A program made the translations under genes and the position numbers. Positions 18,298 to 27,371 of a DNA stretch of 64,000 nt are shown piece after piece (the first letter of the stretch is position 1; the number at the start of each line of letters is the position of its first letter). The notes beneath the pieces were generated by a model. It was not told where the DNA came from, ran no database searches, and saw nothing but the letters and a program-made list of their open reading frames with translations. The stretch covers positions 1 through 64,000 of the forward strand of contig CAZWGA010000008.1 in the NCBI GenBank assembly GCA_964633285.1. The letters are read 5' to 3'. Origin of the DNA: 20CM-2-55-15 sp964633285. Lineage in GTDB: Bacteria > Acidobacteriota > Terriglobia > 20CM-2-55-15.

Positions 18298-19248
18298 ATG
18301 ATTCCGTTTATCACATTCCTTATTTTCACCGCCGCATTCGGCGCCGCTGCCGAATACGTCTGGTGGGGGCCGCAGCGGCGAGTTCGGCTTGAAATCGAGC
18401 AGCGCCTCCGCGGACTTCGTGTGGAAGGCGGTCATCGGCCGCGATCGCTCCTGCGCCAGCAACAGAGCGGCGGCGCCGGGTTTTTGTCGCGGCTTGAGCT
18501 CATTCAGTCGCTGCAAGCGCAGATCGATCAGGCTCGTCTGACGTATCGCGCGGGCAACGTTCTTACTCTCTCCGTCATGGTGCTGGCGGGAAGCTACCTG
18601 GCCGCCGACACGTTTCAACTGTTCCCGTTTTTTATTCTGAAGGTGCTGTTTGCCGTTGCCTGTTCCCTCGTGCCGCTGATCTATATCCGGACGAAGCGCC
18701 AACGCCGAATGCGTCAAATCGAGGAGATGCTTCCCGACGCCATCGATCTCTTCACCCGCGCCATGCGCGCCGGACACAACATTCATAGCGGTCTTCAGGT
18801 GCTGAGCGAAGAAACGGCCGAGCCTCTCGGCGCTGAATTCAAGAAACTGGTGGAAGATCTCACGCTCGGATCAACCGTCACCGAAGCGCTTCACGGCCTC
18901 GGCGATCGCGTGCCGCTGCTCGATATGAGGTTCTTTTCGACAGGAGTCATTCTGCAGCGCGAGACCGGCGCCAACATCGTCACTGTTATGGAAAACCTGT
19001 CCGCTGTGATTCGCGAACGCCTCCAGTTGCGGGCCAAGCTCCGGGCGCATACAGCCCAGCAACGATTTTCGGCGTCGATGCTGTGTGGTTTGCCGATTGT
19101 GACAGGCACATTTTTTTATTTCCTGCGCTACGAATACATCTCGGTGTTGTGGCTCACGCCGCTGGGCTCCCGCTTTCTGATCTACGGCGTCATTTCTGAA
19201 ATTCTCGGAATCCTTGTCATACGCAAAGTGGCGGCGGTGAGGCTCTGA
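18298..19248 (+). CDS. tadB: Tad inner-membrane platform protein TadB
   Basis: 316 aa type II secretion system F domain protein. It has an N-terminal helix, a cytoplasmic loop, the GspF segment (LPDAIDLFTRAMRAGHNIHSGLQVL...PLGAEFKKLVEDLTLG...RETGANIVTVMENLSAVIRER) and two C-terminal helices. TadB and TadC form the platform on which CpaF acts. Its stop overlaps the TadC start as TGATG. Confidence 0.93.
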   Translation: MIPFITFLIFTAAFGAAAEYVWWGPQRRVRLEIEQRLRGLRVEGGHRPRSLLRQQQSGGAGFLSRLELIQSLQAQIDQARLTYRAGNVLTLSVMVLAGSYLAADTFQLFPFFILKVLFAVACSLVPLIYIRTKRQRRMRQIEEMLPDAIDLFTRAMRAGHNIHSGLQVLSEETAEPLGAEFKKLVEDLTLGSTVTEALHGLGDRVPLLDMRFFSTGVILQRETGANIVTVMENLSAVIRERLQLRAKLRAHTAQQRFSASMLCGLPIVTGTFFYFLRYEYISVLWLTPLGSRFLIYGVISEILGILVIRKVAAVRL

Positions 19249-20165
19249 TGCCTTCAGGATTTCTTATCTTTCTATTGGCCGCTCTCGCCGCCGCGAGCTT
19301 CCTCGCGGCCGGAGTAAATTATTTCCTCGGCACGCGGGAAGATCCGCTGCGGCGCCGCCTCGAAGAGCTTCAGGAGCAGTCGGCCGCCGGATCATCGTCG
19401 CCGATGCTGGGAGGCGACATCTGGGACATTCTGCTGCGGTCCACTTATGGAACGATCTTCGGCCGGCAATGGTTTCGCCAGAAAGAGATGGAATTGATGC
19501 GCGCGGGTTTGCGCGGTCCGAGAGTGGTGAAAACGTTTGGAGTCCTTTCCCTCGCATTTACGGTATTGATGGTCGTGATCGCTTTTTTTGCACTGCAGGA
19601 TGAGGATCTCTCCATGCGTTTGCTTGGCCTGGTGGGTGCGCTGGTGCTCGGTTATTTTATTCCCGATCAAATCGTCGTCGCTTTGCGGAACAGGCACCGG
19701 CTCAGCCTGATGGCTGCCCTGCCCGACACGACGGATATGCTCAGCATTGTTCTTGGCGCCGGCTTGTCTCTGGATCAGGCAATCGCACGAGTTGGAGAAG
19801 AAATCCGCTTCGTCTACCCCGAACTGGCGGATGAATTCTACTGGATGACGCTGGAAGTTCAGGCCGGCCAGGAACGATCCGTCGCATTTCAACATATGGC
19901 GCAACGAACCGGGTTGATGGATATTCGATCGCTTGCCGGCATGATCGTTCAGGCCGAACGATTCGGCACAGGTCTTTCGCAGGCCCTGCGGATTTACGCC
20001 GATTCCCTGCGAATCAAACGAAGACTGGAAATTGAGGCAACCATCAACAAGGCAGCCGTGAAAATGGTCTTTCCCATTGTTCTGTTCATTCTTCCGGCGT
20101 TGTTTGTGGTGATTCTTGCGCCGGGTATAATTTCCATCCTTCAAGATCTTCAATTGCTGCGATAA
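19248..20165 (+). CDS. tadC: Tad inner-membrane platform protein TadC
   Basis: 305 aa, second GspF-like protein. Recognisable parts are ALPDTTDMLSIVLGAGLSLDQAI, ELADEFYWMTLEVQAGQERSVAF and the C-terminal helix VKMVFPIVLFILPALFVVILAPG. It partners with TadB. It is followed after 12 bases, with a strong AGGAGG site, by a tiny membrane-protein gene. Confidence 0.93.
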   Translation: MPSGFLIFLLAALAAASFLAAGVNYFLGTREDPLRRRLEELQEQSAAGSSSPMLGGDIWDILLRSTYGTIFGRQWFRQKEMELMRAGLRGPRVVKTFGVLSLAFTVLMVVIAFFALQDEDLSMRLLGLVGALVLGYFIPDQIVVALRNRHRLSLMAALPDTTDMLSIVLGAGLSLDQAIARVGEEIRFVYPELADEFYWMTLEVQAGQERSVAFQHMAQRTGLMDIRSLAGMIVQAERFGTGLSQALRIYADSLRIKRRLEIEATINKAAVKMVFPIVLFILPALFVVILAPGIISILQDLQLLR

Positions 20166-20177
20166 TAGGAGGCCCTT

Positions 20178-20345
20178 ATGACACTAGCAATGGCTCTATG
20201 GCTCTTGTTCCAGGCTGCGCCTGAAGGTGGCGGCGGCGATAACACCAACGTCATCCGGATTATTGCAGCGGTCGGCGCTCTCGCGCTCGTCGTGATTATT
20301 CTTGTGCGCCGCAAGAAAAAGGCTTCGAAAGAGGACTGGTCCTGA
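20178..20345 (+). CDS. 55-aa membrane protein at the Tad/ABC junction
   Basis: Sequence starts MTLAMALWLLFQAAPEGGGG and contains one strong membrane helix (IRIIAAVGALALVVIILV) followed by the basic tail RRKKKASKEDWS. The first hydrophobic stretch may be a signal peptide ending near FQAA. A near-perfect ribosome site (AGGAGG) lies eight bases before the ATG, so it is very probably translated. Its stop overlaps the likely CTG start of the next permease, linking the Tad operon to the ABC exporter. No family was recognised. Confidence 0.75.
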   Translation: MTLAMALWLLFQAAPEGGGGDNTNVIRIIAAVGALALVVIILVRRKKKASKEDWS

Positions 20346-21571
20346 ACTGGCGCGATATCCGAGTCCTTTATCTTCGCGAGATCCGTTCAGCGCTTCGCGA
20401 TCGCACGATCGTAACGAACAGCATTCTCCTGCCGATTTTTCTTTACCCCGTGATCATGTGGCTGACTTTTACGGGAATCACTTTTGTCTCAGGACAGAAT
20501 GAGGAACTTAAATCGCGGATCTTCCTGAAGGAAGCGCCTGCAGCGCACGCAGGCCTGAAGAAGTCGTTTGAACTGGATCCTACCGTCATCCTGACGTCCA
20601 GTTCCGATCCTGCCGGAGACATTCGCGAAGGCCGTCTCGATGCAATGGTGGAGTTCGTTCCGCCGAAGGCCGCCCTTCCCGTTGAGAATAACTTTGGAAC
20701 CCGCATTACATTTGATGAATCGCGGGATCAGAGCAATCGCGCGAAGATCCGCATCGATCAGAAAGTCTCACGCTATCGCGAGACCTACCTGGAACAACAG
20801 GCTTCGAAGGAAGGCCTGACACGCGAACAATTTCAGGACTTCTGGGTTGACGACGACAACATCTCAACCAATCCCGCGCTGATGATGGTGCTTCCTCTGT
20901 TCTTCATCATCATGCTCGCCGTGGGCGCCATGCATCCTGCAATCGATTCGACAGCAGGCGAACGGGAGAATTCGACATGGGAAACCGTCCTGGCTTCCGC
21001 GACGTCGCGTACCAACATCCTCGTCTCGAAGTATCTTTACGTCGCAACGATGTCGTTTACCGCGGCTTTTCTGAATCTTTTCGCCATGATGCTTTCGATG
21101 GGAACCGTGCTCTCGCCGTTCTTTAAGGGAAAACAAGGTGGCTTTTCGATTCAGATTCCCCCGCAGTCCGCTCCCCTGATTCTGCTCAGTGCGGCGCTGC
21201 TCGCATTGTTCGTTGCCGCCGGCATGATGATCCTGGCGTCATTCGCAAGAAACTACAAAGAAGGGCAATCGATGGTGAGTCCGTTTTATCTGGCGCTTAT
21301 CATCCCGGTCATGTTCCTTCAAGCCCCCGGAGTGGAATTCACACCGCGCCTCGCCCTGATCCCGATGGCAAATGTCCTGATGATGTTCCGCGAATCCATT
21401 CAGGGCGTTTACCACTGGCGATTGATCGGAATGACGCTTGCTGTTGAAGCATTGTGCGTGATGGCTGCGCTCCGCATTGCCATGCTGGTGATCCAGCACG
21501 AAGATTTTGTGATGGGAAGTTATAGCGGAAGCTTTGGAAAGTTTGCGAAAGAAAGATTAATGAAGAAATGA
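20342..21571 (+). CDS. ABC-2/NatB-like exporter permease, probable CTG start
   Basis: About 409 aa if started at the CTG at 20342. The in-frame sequence from there reads LNWRDIRVLYLREIRSALRD, matching MNWSVVRILYIHELRMLL of the paralogous permease at 22320. AGAGGA lies six bases upstream, and CTGA overlaps the previous stop in the way ATGA does elsewhere in this operon. The first ATG (20450) would delete part of the first membrane helix. The architecture is NatB-like: TM1, a large extracytoplasmic loop with basic and acidic residues, then five or six C-terminal helices. It forms an exporter with the ATPase at 21568 and the fused permease at 22320. Substrate unknown. Confidence 0.85.
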   Translation: MNWRDIRVLYLREIRSALRDRTIVTNSILLPIFLYPVIMWLTFTGITFVSGQNEELKSRIFLKEAPAAHAGLKKSFELDPTVILTSSSDPAGDIREGRLDAMVEFVPPKAALPVENNFGTRITFDESRDQSNRAKIRIDQKVSRYRETYLEQQASKEGLTREQFQDFWVDDDNISTNPALMMVLPLFFIIMLAVGAMHPAIDSTAGERENSTWETVLASATSRTNILVSKYLYVATMSFTAAFLNLFAMMLSMGTVLSPFFKGKQGGFSIQIPPQSAPLILLSAALLALFVAAGMMILASFARNYKEGQSMVSPFYLALIIPVMFLQAPGVEFTPRLALIPMANVLMMFRESIQGVYHWRLIGMTLAVEALCVMAALRIAMLVIQHEDFVMGSYSGSFGKFAKERLMKK

Positions 21572-22323
21572 ATCAACCCGTCGTTGTCCGCGGACTCAGC
21601 AAGACTTTTTACGATGAGGGCCGCGGCGAAATCCAGGCCGTCCATTCGATCGATTTTGAATGCCATGAAGGCGAAGTCTTCGGGCTGCTCGGCGCAAACG
21701 GCGCCGGAAAAACCACGACGCTGCGCATGCTCTCGACCATATTGACGCCCACCTCGGGAAGCGCGAGTCTGATGGGCCACGACGTTGTTACCGATCCGCA
21801 GGGAGTGCGCAAGAATCTCGGGTTCTACTCCGCCACGACGTCGCTTTATCCACGGCTGACCGCCCGCGAAACCATCGATTTCTTTGCCCGCATCAATCAA
21901 TACCCCGCGGAGCGTGTCGCGTCGCGCGTTGAATACCTCATTCAGCGTTTCGGACTCACGAAATATGCGGATGCGCGCGTGGAAAAATTATCGTCCGGGA
22001 TGAAGCAGAAGGTTTCGATCGCGAGAACGGTTGCGCACGATCCTGCAATTTTGATTTTCGACGAACCGACGGTGGGGCTCGACGTTTTGAATGCGCTCGA
22101 AGTTCAGGAATCGATCAGCGAACTCCGCTCCGAAGGCAAGACGATTATCTTTTCGACGCACATCATGAGCGAAGCCGAGCGCCTTTGCGACCGTATTGCG
22201 ATTATTCACTCCGGCCGCATCCTCGCTTACGACACGCTGGCGAACCTGCGTGAGATCACCGGACAGCGTTACCTCGAAGATATTTTCGTACTGTTCGTGA
22301 AAGCCGGACAGGAAACCACATGA
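21568..22323 (+). CDS. ABC transporter ATP-binding protein, NatA-like
   Basis: 251 aa nucleotide-binding subunit with Walker A GANGAGKTTTLRML, Q-loop region, signature LSSGMKQKVSIAR, Walker B ILIFDEPTVGLD and the switch His in FSTHIMSEAERL. The sequence resembles the NatA/CcmA-type branch that drives ABC-2 exporters. It overlaps both permease genes by four bases, so a fixed subunit ratio is likely. Confidence 0.95.
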   Translation: MNQPVVVRGLSKTFYDEGRGEIQAVHSIDFECHEGEVFGLLGANGAGKTTTLRMLSTILTPTSGSASLMGHDVVTDPQGVRKNLGFYSATTSLYPRLTARETIDFFARINQYPAERVASRVEYLIQRFGLTKYADARVEKLSSGMKQKVSIARTVAHDPAILIFDEPTVGLDVLNALEVQESISELRSEGKTIIFSTHIMSEAERLCDRIAIIHSGRILAYDTLANLREITGQRYLEDIFVLFVKAGQETT

Positions 22324-24392
22324 ACTGGTCCGTGGTCCGGATCCTTTACATTCATGAATTGAGAATGCTGCTGCGCGCACGGCGCACGGTGGTGATGGCC
22401 ATTGTGCTCCCGGCCGTCATCATGCCTCTCATGATTTACGCGCAGAAATATTCGGCCGACCGGCGTGAACGCGCACGGACGGGCGCGACGTATCGATACG
22501 CGATTTCGGGTCCGATGGCGGATCGCATACGCGGATTGATCGAACGGACTCATGAAAGCGTCGTGCAGGACGGCGATGAATCTCTCGATGCCTTGCGGCA
22601 ATTCAAATTTGTCGAAGTAAAAGTAGACGATGCCCGCGCAAGCCTCCGGAATCGTGACATTCAGTTTTACATCGAAACCATTCCGGGCGACGCAGCCGAC
22701 AAACTTCCCACAAAAGAGGCGGACGCCCCGGCGGCAAAGACGCTGGCGCCTCGCCGGTTGAAGGGCGTCCCGGTCATGAGTGTGATTTATACGGGAGACC
22801 GCGACGATTCCGACAACGGTCATGACCGCATGATGGCTTTGCTCCGGCTCGCGCGTGAAAGGGATTCCCACGGCATGCTTGTCGAGAAAGGTTTCCCGGG
22901 GGATCCCAGGCAATTGTTTTCCGTCGAAGACACCAGCGTCGCAACGCGCGGACAGGTCACCGGATCGCTGGTGGGCCGCTTCATCACATTGTTTCTCGTC
23001 ATGATGATGTTTACAGGCGGCGCCATTGCCGCCATGGATATCATCGCCGGAGAAAAGGAGCGCGGCACGCTCGAAACGCTTCTCACCACTGCGGTCGGCC
23101 GCTCCGACATTGTGGCCGCAAAACAGCTCGCCATTACTTCGGTTGCGCTCGTGATCACTCTGATCCAGGGCCTGAACTTCATGTTGTACATCCGGCTCAA
23201 AGTCATCGATCTTCCCAAGGATTTTGATCTCGTGCTCCCAACGCAAATGGCAATGACCCTTCTCGTGCTCTTCATTCCGCTTGCGGCAACAATCGCATCG
23301 ATCCTGCTCATGATTTCCGCGTATGCAAAGAGCTACAAAGAAGCGCAGATGTATTTCTTCCCCGTATATCTGGTCAGCCTGATTCCGTCACTGGCGTCGG
23401 TGATGCCGGGTATTTCTTTGAGGTCGGCCATCGCATTTGTTCCTCTCGCGAACGTCAGTGTCGCCGCGCGGGAAATACTGATGGGCCGTTCGGATGGCGT
23501 GATGATCGCCGTCACCTTTGTAGTGATGGCATGCACGGCTGTGTACCTGATGCGCGCGTCGGCTCGAATGCTGTCGCAGGAAAGCATCATCATTCCCGCG
23601 CACTCGGAGCCGGCGGAGTTTCTGGGAGGTTCCGCCCTCTTTCAAAAACGCGTGCTCCGATGGTTTGCCCTGATGTGGGTCGTGACCTTCGCTGCCGCGA
23701 TGAACATACCCGCGCTCGCTTCCTTTCGAAGGCAACTGCTTTTCAACGAAATCGTCGTGATGATTGGCGCGACGGTTCTCATGCTGAAGCTGTATCGTCT
23801 CGATCCGCGCGAGACGCTGGCGCTGAAACCGGTAAAGCCCGTGGTCTGGCTCGCGGTTTTATTCGCAATTCCCTCGGGACACCTCACCGCGATTGCCGTA
23901 TTTCGGGTCCTCAATATGATCATCCCGGCTCCGCAGCAGCTCCTCGAGCGATTTGCCGAAGACGTCATACCGAAAGGCATGCCCACGTGGCAGCTCCTGA
24001 TGTACATCGCTGTTCTGCCCGCAATCTGCGAAGAGATCGCGTTTCGCGGAATGTTGCTCAGCGGCTTGAAACGCAAATTTCGTCCGGCTGCGCTCATTGT
24101 GGGAGTGGGATTGATCTTCGGAATCTTCCACGTCACGCTTTATCGAATCGCCCCAACCGCGGCTCTGGGAATGATCCTCACGGCTATCGCGCTGATGACC
24201 GGATCGATTTTTCCGGGAATGCTTCTCCACGCGGGAAATAATGCACTCGGTATCCTTGCTGGAAATATGTTCAGCCTCGAAGTTCTGCAATGGTGGCATT
24301 TCGCCGCTGCAATCGTGATCTTCTCGCTCTCGTTGTGGATCATTTATCGAAATAGAAGCCCCCTCCCGCCGGGAGACAACAGAACGACATAG
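22320..24392 (+). CDS. NatB-like ABC permease fused to CPBP intramembrane protease
   Basis: 690 aa. Residues 1-~420 are an ABC-2 permease (TM1 VVMAIVLPAVIMPLMIY, a long periplasmic loop, then IIAGEKERGTLETLLTTAVGRSD and six helices). Residues ~450-680 are a CPBP (Abi, type II CAAX protease-like) domain with the motifs EEIAFRG (about 570), FGIFHV (about 601) and HAGNN (about 637), which supply the Glu/His/Asn active site. It is therefore likely catalytically competent. Such fusions occur in Planctomycetes and Acidobacteria, but the linkage to a Tad operon is noteworthy. Possible roles are export coupled to cleavage of a peptide or membrane substrate. Confidence 0.9.
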   Translation: MNWSVVRILYIHELRMLLRARRTVVMAIVLPAVIMPLMIYAQKYSADRRERARTGATYRYAISGPMADRIRGLIERTHESVVQDGDESLDALRQFKFVEVKVDDARASLRNRDIQFYIETIPGDAADKLPTKEADAPAAKTLAPRRLKGVPVMSVIYTGDRDDSDNGHDRMMALLRLARERDSHGMLVEKGFPGDPRQLFSVEDTSVATRGQVTGSLVGRFITLFLVMMMFTGGAIAAMDIIAGEKERGTLETLLTTAVGRSDIVAAKQLAITSVALVITLIQGLNFMLYIRLKVIDLPKDFDLVLPTQMAMTLLVLFIPLAATIASILLMISAYAKSYKEAQMYFFPVYLVSLIPSLASVMPGISLRSAIAFVPLANVSVAAREILMGRSDGVMIAVTFVVMACTAVYLMRASARMLSQESIIIPAHSEPAEFLGGSALFQKRVLRWFALMWVVTFAAAMNIPALASFRRQLLFNEIVVMIGATVLMLKLYRLDPRETLALKPVKPVVWLAVLFAIPSGHLTAIAVFRVLNMIIPAPQQLLERFAEDVIPKGMPTWQLLMYIAVLPAICEEIAFRGMLLSGLKRKFRPAALIVGVGLIFGIFHVTLYRIAPTAALGMILTAIALMTGSIFPGMLLHAGNNALGILAGNMFSLEVLQWWHFAAAIVIFSLSLWIIYRNRSPLPPGDNRTT

Positions 24393-24393
24393 C

Positions 24394-24528
24394 TTAGAGT
24401 TTTTGATCGATCGAGGCGAACTGGCCGTAGAGCTCAGGCAATCCAGTCCGTTCGCAGGAGTGTTGGATGCCGGGGAACGTCGGCACATATGGCGGGACGT
24501 CAGGCAACGCCTCGAAGGTAAAGCATGA
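24394..24528 (+). other. Open frame without ATG after the ABC operon (possible gene remnant)
   Basis: An open frame ends at 24528 and reads ...FLIDRGELAVELRQ and DAGERRHIWRDVRQRLEGKA near its end, with protein-like composition. It has no ATG; only a TTG at 24403 could start it. It may be the tail of a lost gene or chance. The rest of this 156-base gap shows nothing else. Confidence 0.2.
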
Positions 24529-24548
24529 CACGCACTGAAAATAAGTAG

Positions 24549-25691
24549 CTATTTACCGCAGAACTCCTTCGCCAATTGCACCAGGACATCCCGGCAGGTG
24601 ATCACATCATCCGCAATCACGTATTCGCTGATGCTGTGAAGCCCCGCGCCTCCTGGTCCGAAGACGACGGATGGAATACCCGCACCGCCAAGAATCGCAG
24701 CATCCGTCCAGAAACTCATTCCACCGCGAGCGGCTCGAATTCCCTTCTGCGAAATCGCCGATTCGATCATTGCCGGCAGCGGATGATCCGGAGGAGTCAA
24801 ATACGGCGGACGCGAAAACATCAACGTCGCTGAAGCGTTGAACTCCGGATCTTCTTTCTTCAACTCGTCCAGAACGTTTTCGATTTCGTGCAGGGCGCAT
24901 CGATCGGGTTCGCCATGAATTGTCCGCCGCTCCATTTCAAGAGTGCACCGGTCGGGATATGTGCTGAGCTCGGTCCCGCCCTTGACGATCGATGCGTGCA
25001 GCGAAGCGGTGCCATGGATGGGATGCGGAGGCCGTCCCTGCAGCGTGCGATCCAGTTTCTCGAGCCGGGAAAGGATTCTTCCCATTCGCATGATCGCATC
25101 GCGGCCGTCGGCGGGCCGGCTGCCGTGCGCGGCGATGCCTTCGGTGACAACCTCAACCCATTCGAAACCCTTGTGGCCCACCGCGATTTTCATATCTGTG
25201 GGTTCACCGACGACAGCCGCATCGGCCTTCCATCTCGTGACAAGCGCTTCGGCGCCAAGGCTCCCGTATTCCTCGTCGATCACTGCCGCCAACATCATGT
25301 TCCCGCTTTGCAGGCCGCCGCTTTGCGCAACGTGAAGCACGGCTGCAATCATGGCGGCGAGACCGCCCTTCATGTCCTGCGAACCACGTCCGTAGATCTT
25401 TCCCTCCCGCTGAACCGGATCGAAAGGCGCATTCATGCCGGCAACACCCACTGTGTCCATATGCCCGCACAACATCAACGTGCGGCCCTTCTGCCTGCCT
25501 TGAAGGAAGCCAATCACGTTCGATCTGCCGCCGGCCACGTGCTGTGTCTCCACATCCACACCTGCGGTTTGCAATCGGGCAGCGATCGCCGACGCAATCT
25601 CCTTTTCGCCCCCGGCTCCGGGAGCAAGCGACGGATTGACGGAATCAATCGCAATAAGATCGCGCAACAGACCGATGGTAGCATCGCTCAT
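24549..25691 (-). CDS. M20 family metallopeptidase (ArgE/DapE/ACY1/CPG2)
   Basis: 380 aa. Metal and catalytic motifs are in order: LCGHMDTVG (His and catalytic Asp), GRGSQDMKGGLAA (bridging Asp), DEEYGSLGA (Glu-Glu general base and ligand), GEPTDMKI and a C-terminal ligand His in GAGLHSISEYV. The dimerisation domain (GIAAHGSRPADGRDAI) is present. It hydrolyses an N-acyl or peptide bond of an amino acid derivative in the cytoplasm; acetylornithine, succinyl-DAP or a dipeptide cannot be told apart. I chose the ATG at 25689-25691, preceded by GGGAG, rather than the ATG nine codons upstream. Confidence 0.92.
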   Translation of the reverse strand: MSDATIGLLRDLIAIDSVNPSLAPGAGGEKEIASAIAARLQTAGVDVETQHVAGGRSNVIGFLQGRQKGRTLMLCGHMDTVGVAGMNAPFDPVQREGKIYGRGSQDMKGGLAAMIAAVLHVAQSGGLQSGNMMLAAVIDEEYGSLGAEALVTRWKADAAVVGEPTDMKIAVGHKGFEWVEVVTEGIAAHGSRPADGRDAIMRMGRILSRLEKLDRTLQGRPPHPIHGTASLHASIVKGGTELSTYPDRCTLEMERRTIHGEPDRCALHEIENVLDELKKEDPEFNASATLMFSRPPYLTPPDHPLPAMIESAISQKGIRAARGGMSFWTDAAILGGAGIPSVVFGPGGAGLHSISEYVIADDVITCRDVLVQLAKEFCGK

Positions 25692-25850
25692 GAAATCTCC
25701 CTGGCAGCCGGATTGCACGAATCTTAGGACGAAACCACGGAGGAACGGAATGGCTTCTAATAGTTTCCACGAATTCGCGAGCCAGGAAAACCGATCCTGC
25801 GGTAGTTGGATTGCATTCCTCGACGTAACGATTCTTGAGGAGTGTCGCTC

Positions 25851-26612
25851 ATGAAGTGTCCTTTTTATTCTGTCGCGATGGTTTTTCTTATGGCTGCGGC
25901 GGGTTTAGCGCAATCGACTACGTTTTATTTGCCGCAGATTGCGGATGGGATGGAGACTGGATCTGCCACTCATTGGCATACGACTATCTTCATAAGTAAT
26001 CTCAGTACCGCTACCGCTACGGGAACGATTGCCATGACGCAATCGAATGGCAGTACGATGTCGGCGCTGTTTACGGATGAAGCGGGAGCAGCCGCTGCGC
26101 GCAGCGGTCAGATCAGTTTTTCGCTGACGCCAGGACAAACTCACAAATACACATCGACCGCCGCGCAACCTCTGCAGGTAGGTTTCGCGACGGTCAATTC
26201 AAGCGCTCCGGTCAGCGTGAATGCCGTTTTTTCCCACTATGGAAATGGCGGAGCGGAATTCTTGATGGCCGAAGCCGGCGTGCCGCCAAGCATGCCGTTG
26301 CCGAAGCAGGCGGTATTCGTGGATACGCAGTTCGGTTTCAATCCGGGCATTGCGATTGCAAATCCGAATGGTTCGACCGAAACCATCACACTTCAAGTAG
26401 TCAATGCCGAAGGTCAGGTTGTCGCTTCCACAACGCGAATCCTTGGGGCGCGCCAACATTTTTCGGCGTTCCTGCCGGAGTTATTTCCAGGACTCACCTC
26501 GATGGCAGGAAGTTTACAAATATTCGCGGCAGATCCACTCGTCTCGATGGCGCTGCGATTTGATTCGAAGCTGAACGTCTTCACGACGCTCTTCCCGTTC
26601 CCGGTGCCCTAA
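25851..26612 (+). CDS. Secreted beta-rich domain protein
   Basis: 253 aa. Signal peptide (FYSVAMVFLMAAAGLAQS), then a domain of Gly/Ser/Thr-rich strands: THWHTTIFISNLS, GTIAMTQSNGSTM, GFATVNSSAPVSVNAVFSH, GIAIANPNGSTETITLQVV, HFSAFLPELFPG, FTTLFPFPVP. The same plan appears in the C-terminal 200 residues of the CHRD protein at 41093-43525 (EWTSNITLRN, GIVNFYQSNGSL, GFAKVFSNGAVTVDAR, AFVKELLPSV, GTISVIALQFDG). It is probably an extracellular adhesion or display module. GAGGAG eight bases before the ATG decides the start over the GTG at 25842. Confidence 0.75.
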   Translation: MKCPFYSVAMVFLMAAAGLAQSTTFYLPQIADGMETGSATHWHTTIFISNLSTATATGTIAMTQSNGSTMSALFTDEAGAAAARSGQISFSLTPGQTHKYTSTAAQPLQVGFATVNSSAPVSVNAVFSHYGNGGAEFLMAEAGVPPSMPLPKQAVFVDTQFGFNPGIAIANPNGSTETITLQVVNAEGQVVASTTRILGARQHFSAFLPELFPGLTSMAGSLQIFAADPLVSMALRFDSKLNVFTTLFPFPVP

Positions 26613-26689
26613 CGATCCACGAACCTTCGTTTACACTCTGCCGCCCTTCCCTTCCACCACAGAGGGATGATTTTCTCGAAACGCCAACC

Positions 26690-26695
26690 TATAAT
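26690..26695 (+). promoter_or_regulatory. Perfect -10 hexamer before 26722 gene
   Basis: TATAAT lies 27 bases before the ATG of the next gene. No good -35 hexamer is present 16-18 bases upstream, so it may depend on an activator or be chance. Confidence 0.35.
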
Positions 26696-26721
26696 GTCGG
26701 ATGCATTAAGGGGGGTTTTTC

Positions 26722-27285
26722 ATGGTTATACAACAGCGGAATGAGGTCAGCCGAAACCGCCTTTTGCACTACCTGACCATTTTGCTTTCCGCATTCGTTC
26801 TGACCGACATCGGCATGAATTTATCCGGGAGCACTGCACCGGTTCAGATGCTTCTGATCGCGTTGGGCGCGATTGCCGGGGTGGCCATCATTTTGTGTGT
26901 GATTCAGCTTTATACGCATCCGAAACGGAGCCAGGTCCTGCTGATTCAGCGCGACGAGGAAATGATTCTTGCGACGAACGCCCTTCACGAAGGTTTCAAG
27001 CTCCGGTTTCTTCGCGACATTCTGGGCGAGAATGTTTTTTCGTTCAGCGACGAAGAGCGCGCTCGCTGGAAGAATCTGGAAAGTGACGGGTTCTACGCCA
27101 CGCTGTACGTCCGCAACGTGCGAAAACTCATCATGCTTCGCCTTTGCACCATGATCTTCGATGACGTCTTTGTTGTGGATCGAAGCAACCGCTGGGAGCA
27201 TCACGATTCGTCGAGAACGGCTGAACCGTCATTTTCCAAGCGGGAGATGCCGAACCTGAAACACTGGACATCGCAGGTGGGATAG
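26722..27285 (+). CDS. Unknown two-helix membrane protein
   Basis: 187 aa. Two N-terminal membrane helices (LTILLSAFVLTDIGMNL and MLLIALGAIAGVAIILCVI) form a hairpin. A ~120-residue cytoplasmic domain follows, starting HPKRSQVLLIQRDEEMILATNA and ending with a polar tail. No family was recognised. It is preceded by AAGGGGGG, a strong ribosome site, and a TATAAT. It ends before the promoter and riboswitch of the thrC-like gene, so it is probably transcribed alone. Confidence 0.7.
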   Translation: MVIQQRNEVSRNRLLHYLTILLSAFVLTDIGMNLSGSTAPVQMLLIALGAIAGVAIILCVIQLYTHPKRSQVLLIQRDEEMILATNALHEGFKLRFLRDILGENVFSFSDEERARWKNLESDGFYATLYVRNVRKLIMLRLCTMIFDDVFVVDRSNRWEHHDSSRTAEPSFSKREMPNLKHWTSQVG

Positions 27286-27303
27286 GCCGTCTCCAATATT
27301 CGC

Positions 27304-27331
27304 TTGACGGCGAAGGGACAGCCGATATAAC
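27304..27331 (+). promoter_or_regulatory. Sigma-70-like promoter of the thrC-like operon
   Basis: TTGACG (27304-27309) and TATAAC (27326-27331) are separated by 16 bases. Transcription would start near 27338, upstream of the riboswitch and terminator. The terminator at 27442 therefore lies inside this leader and is not just the end of the upstream gene. Confidence 0.6.
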
Positions 27332-27371
27332 TTGGCCCTTCGTTTCGTTGTTCTTTGGTCTTTTAACCGTG

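Noticed and set aside
22269..23246. Long minus-strand frame opposite the permease-CPBP fusion
   Set aside because: His/Arg-rich shadow; the plus strand carries membrane helices and conserved motifs.
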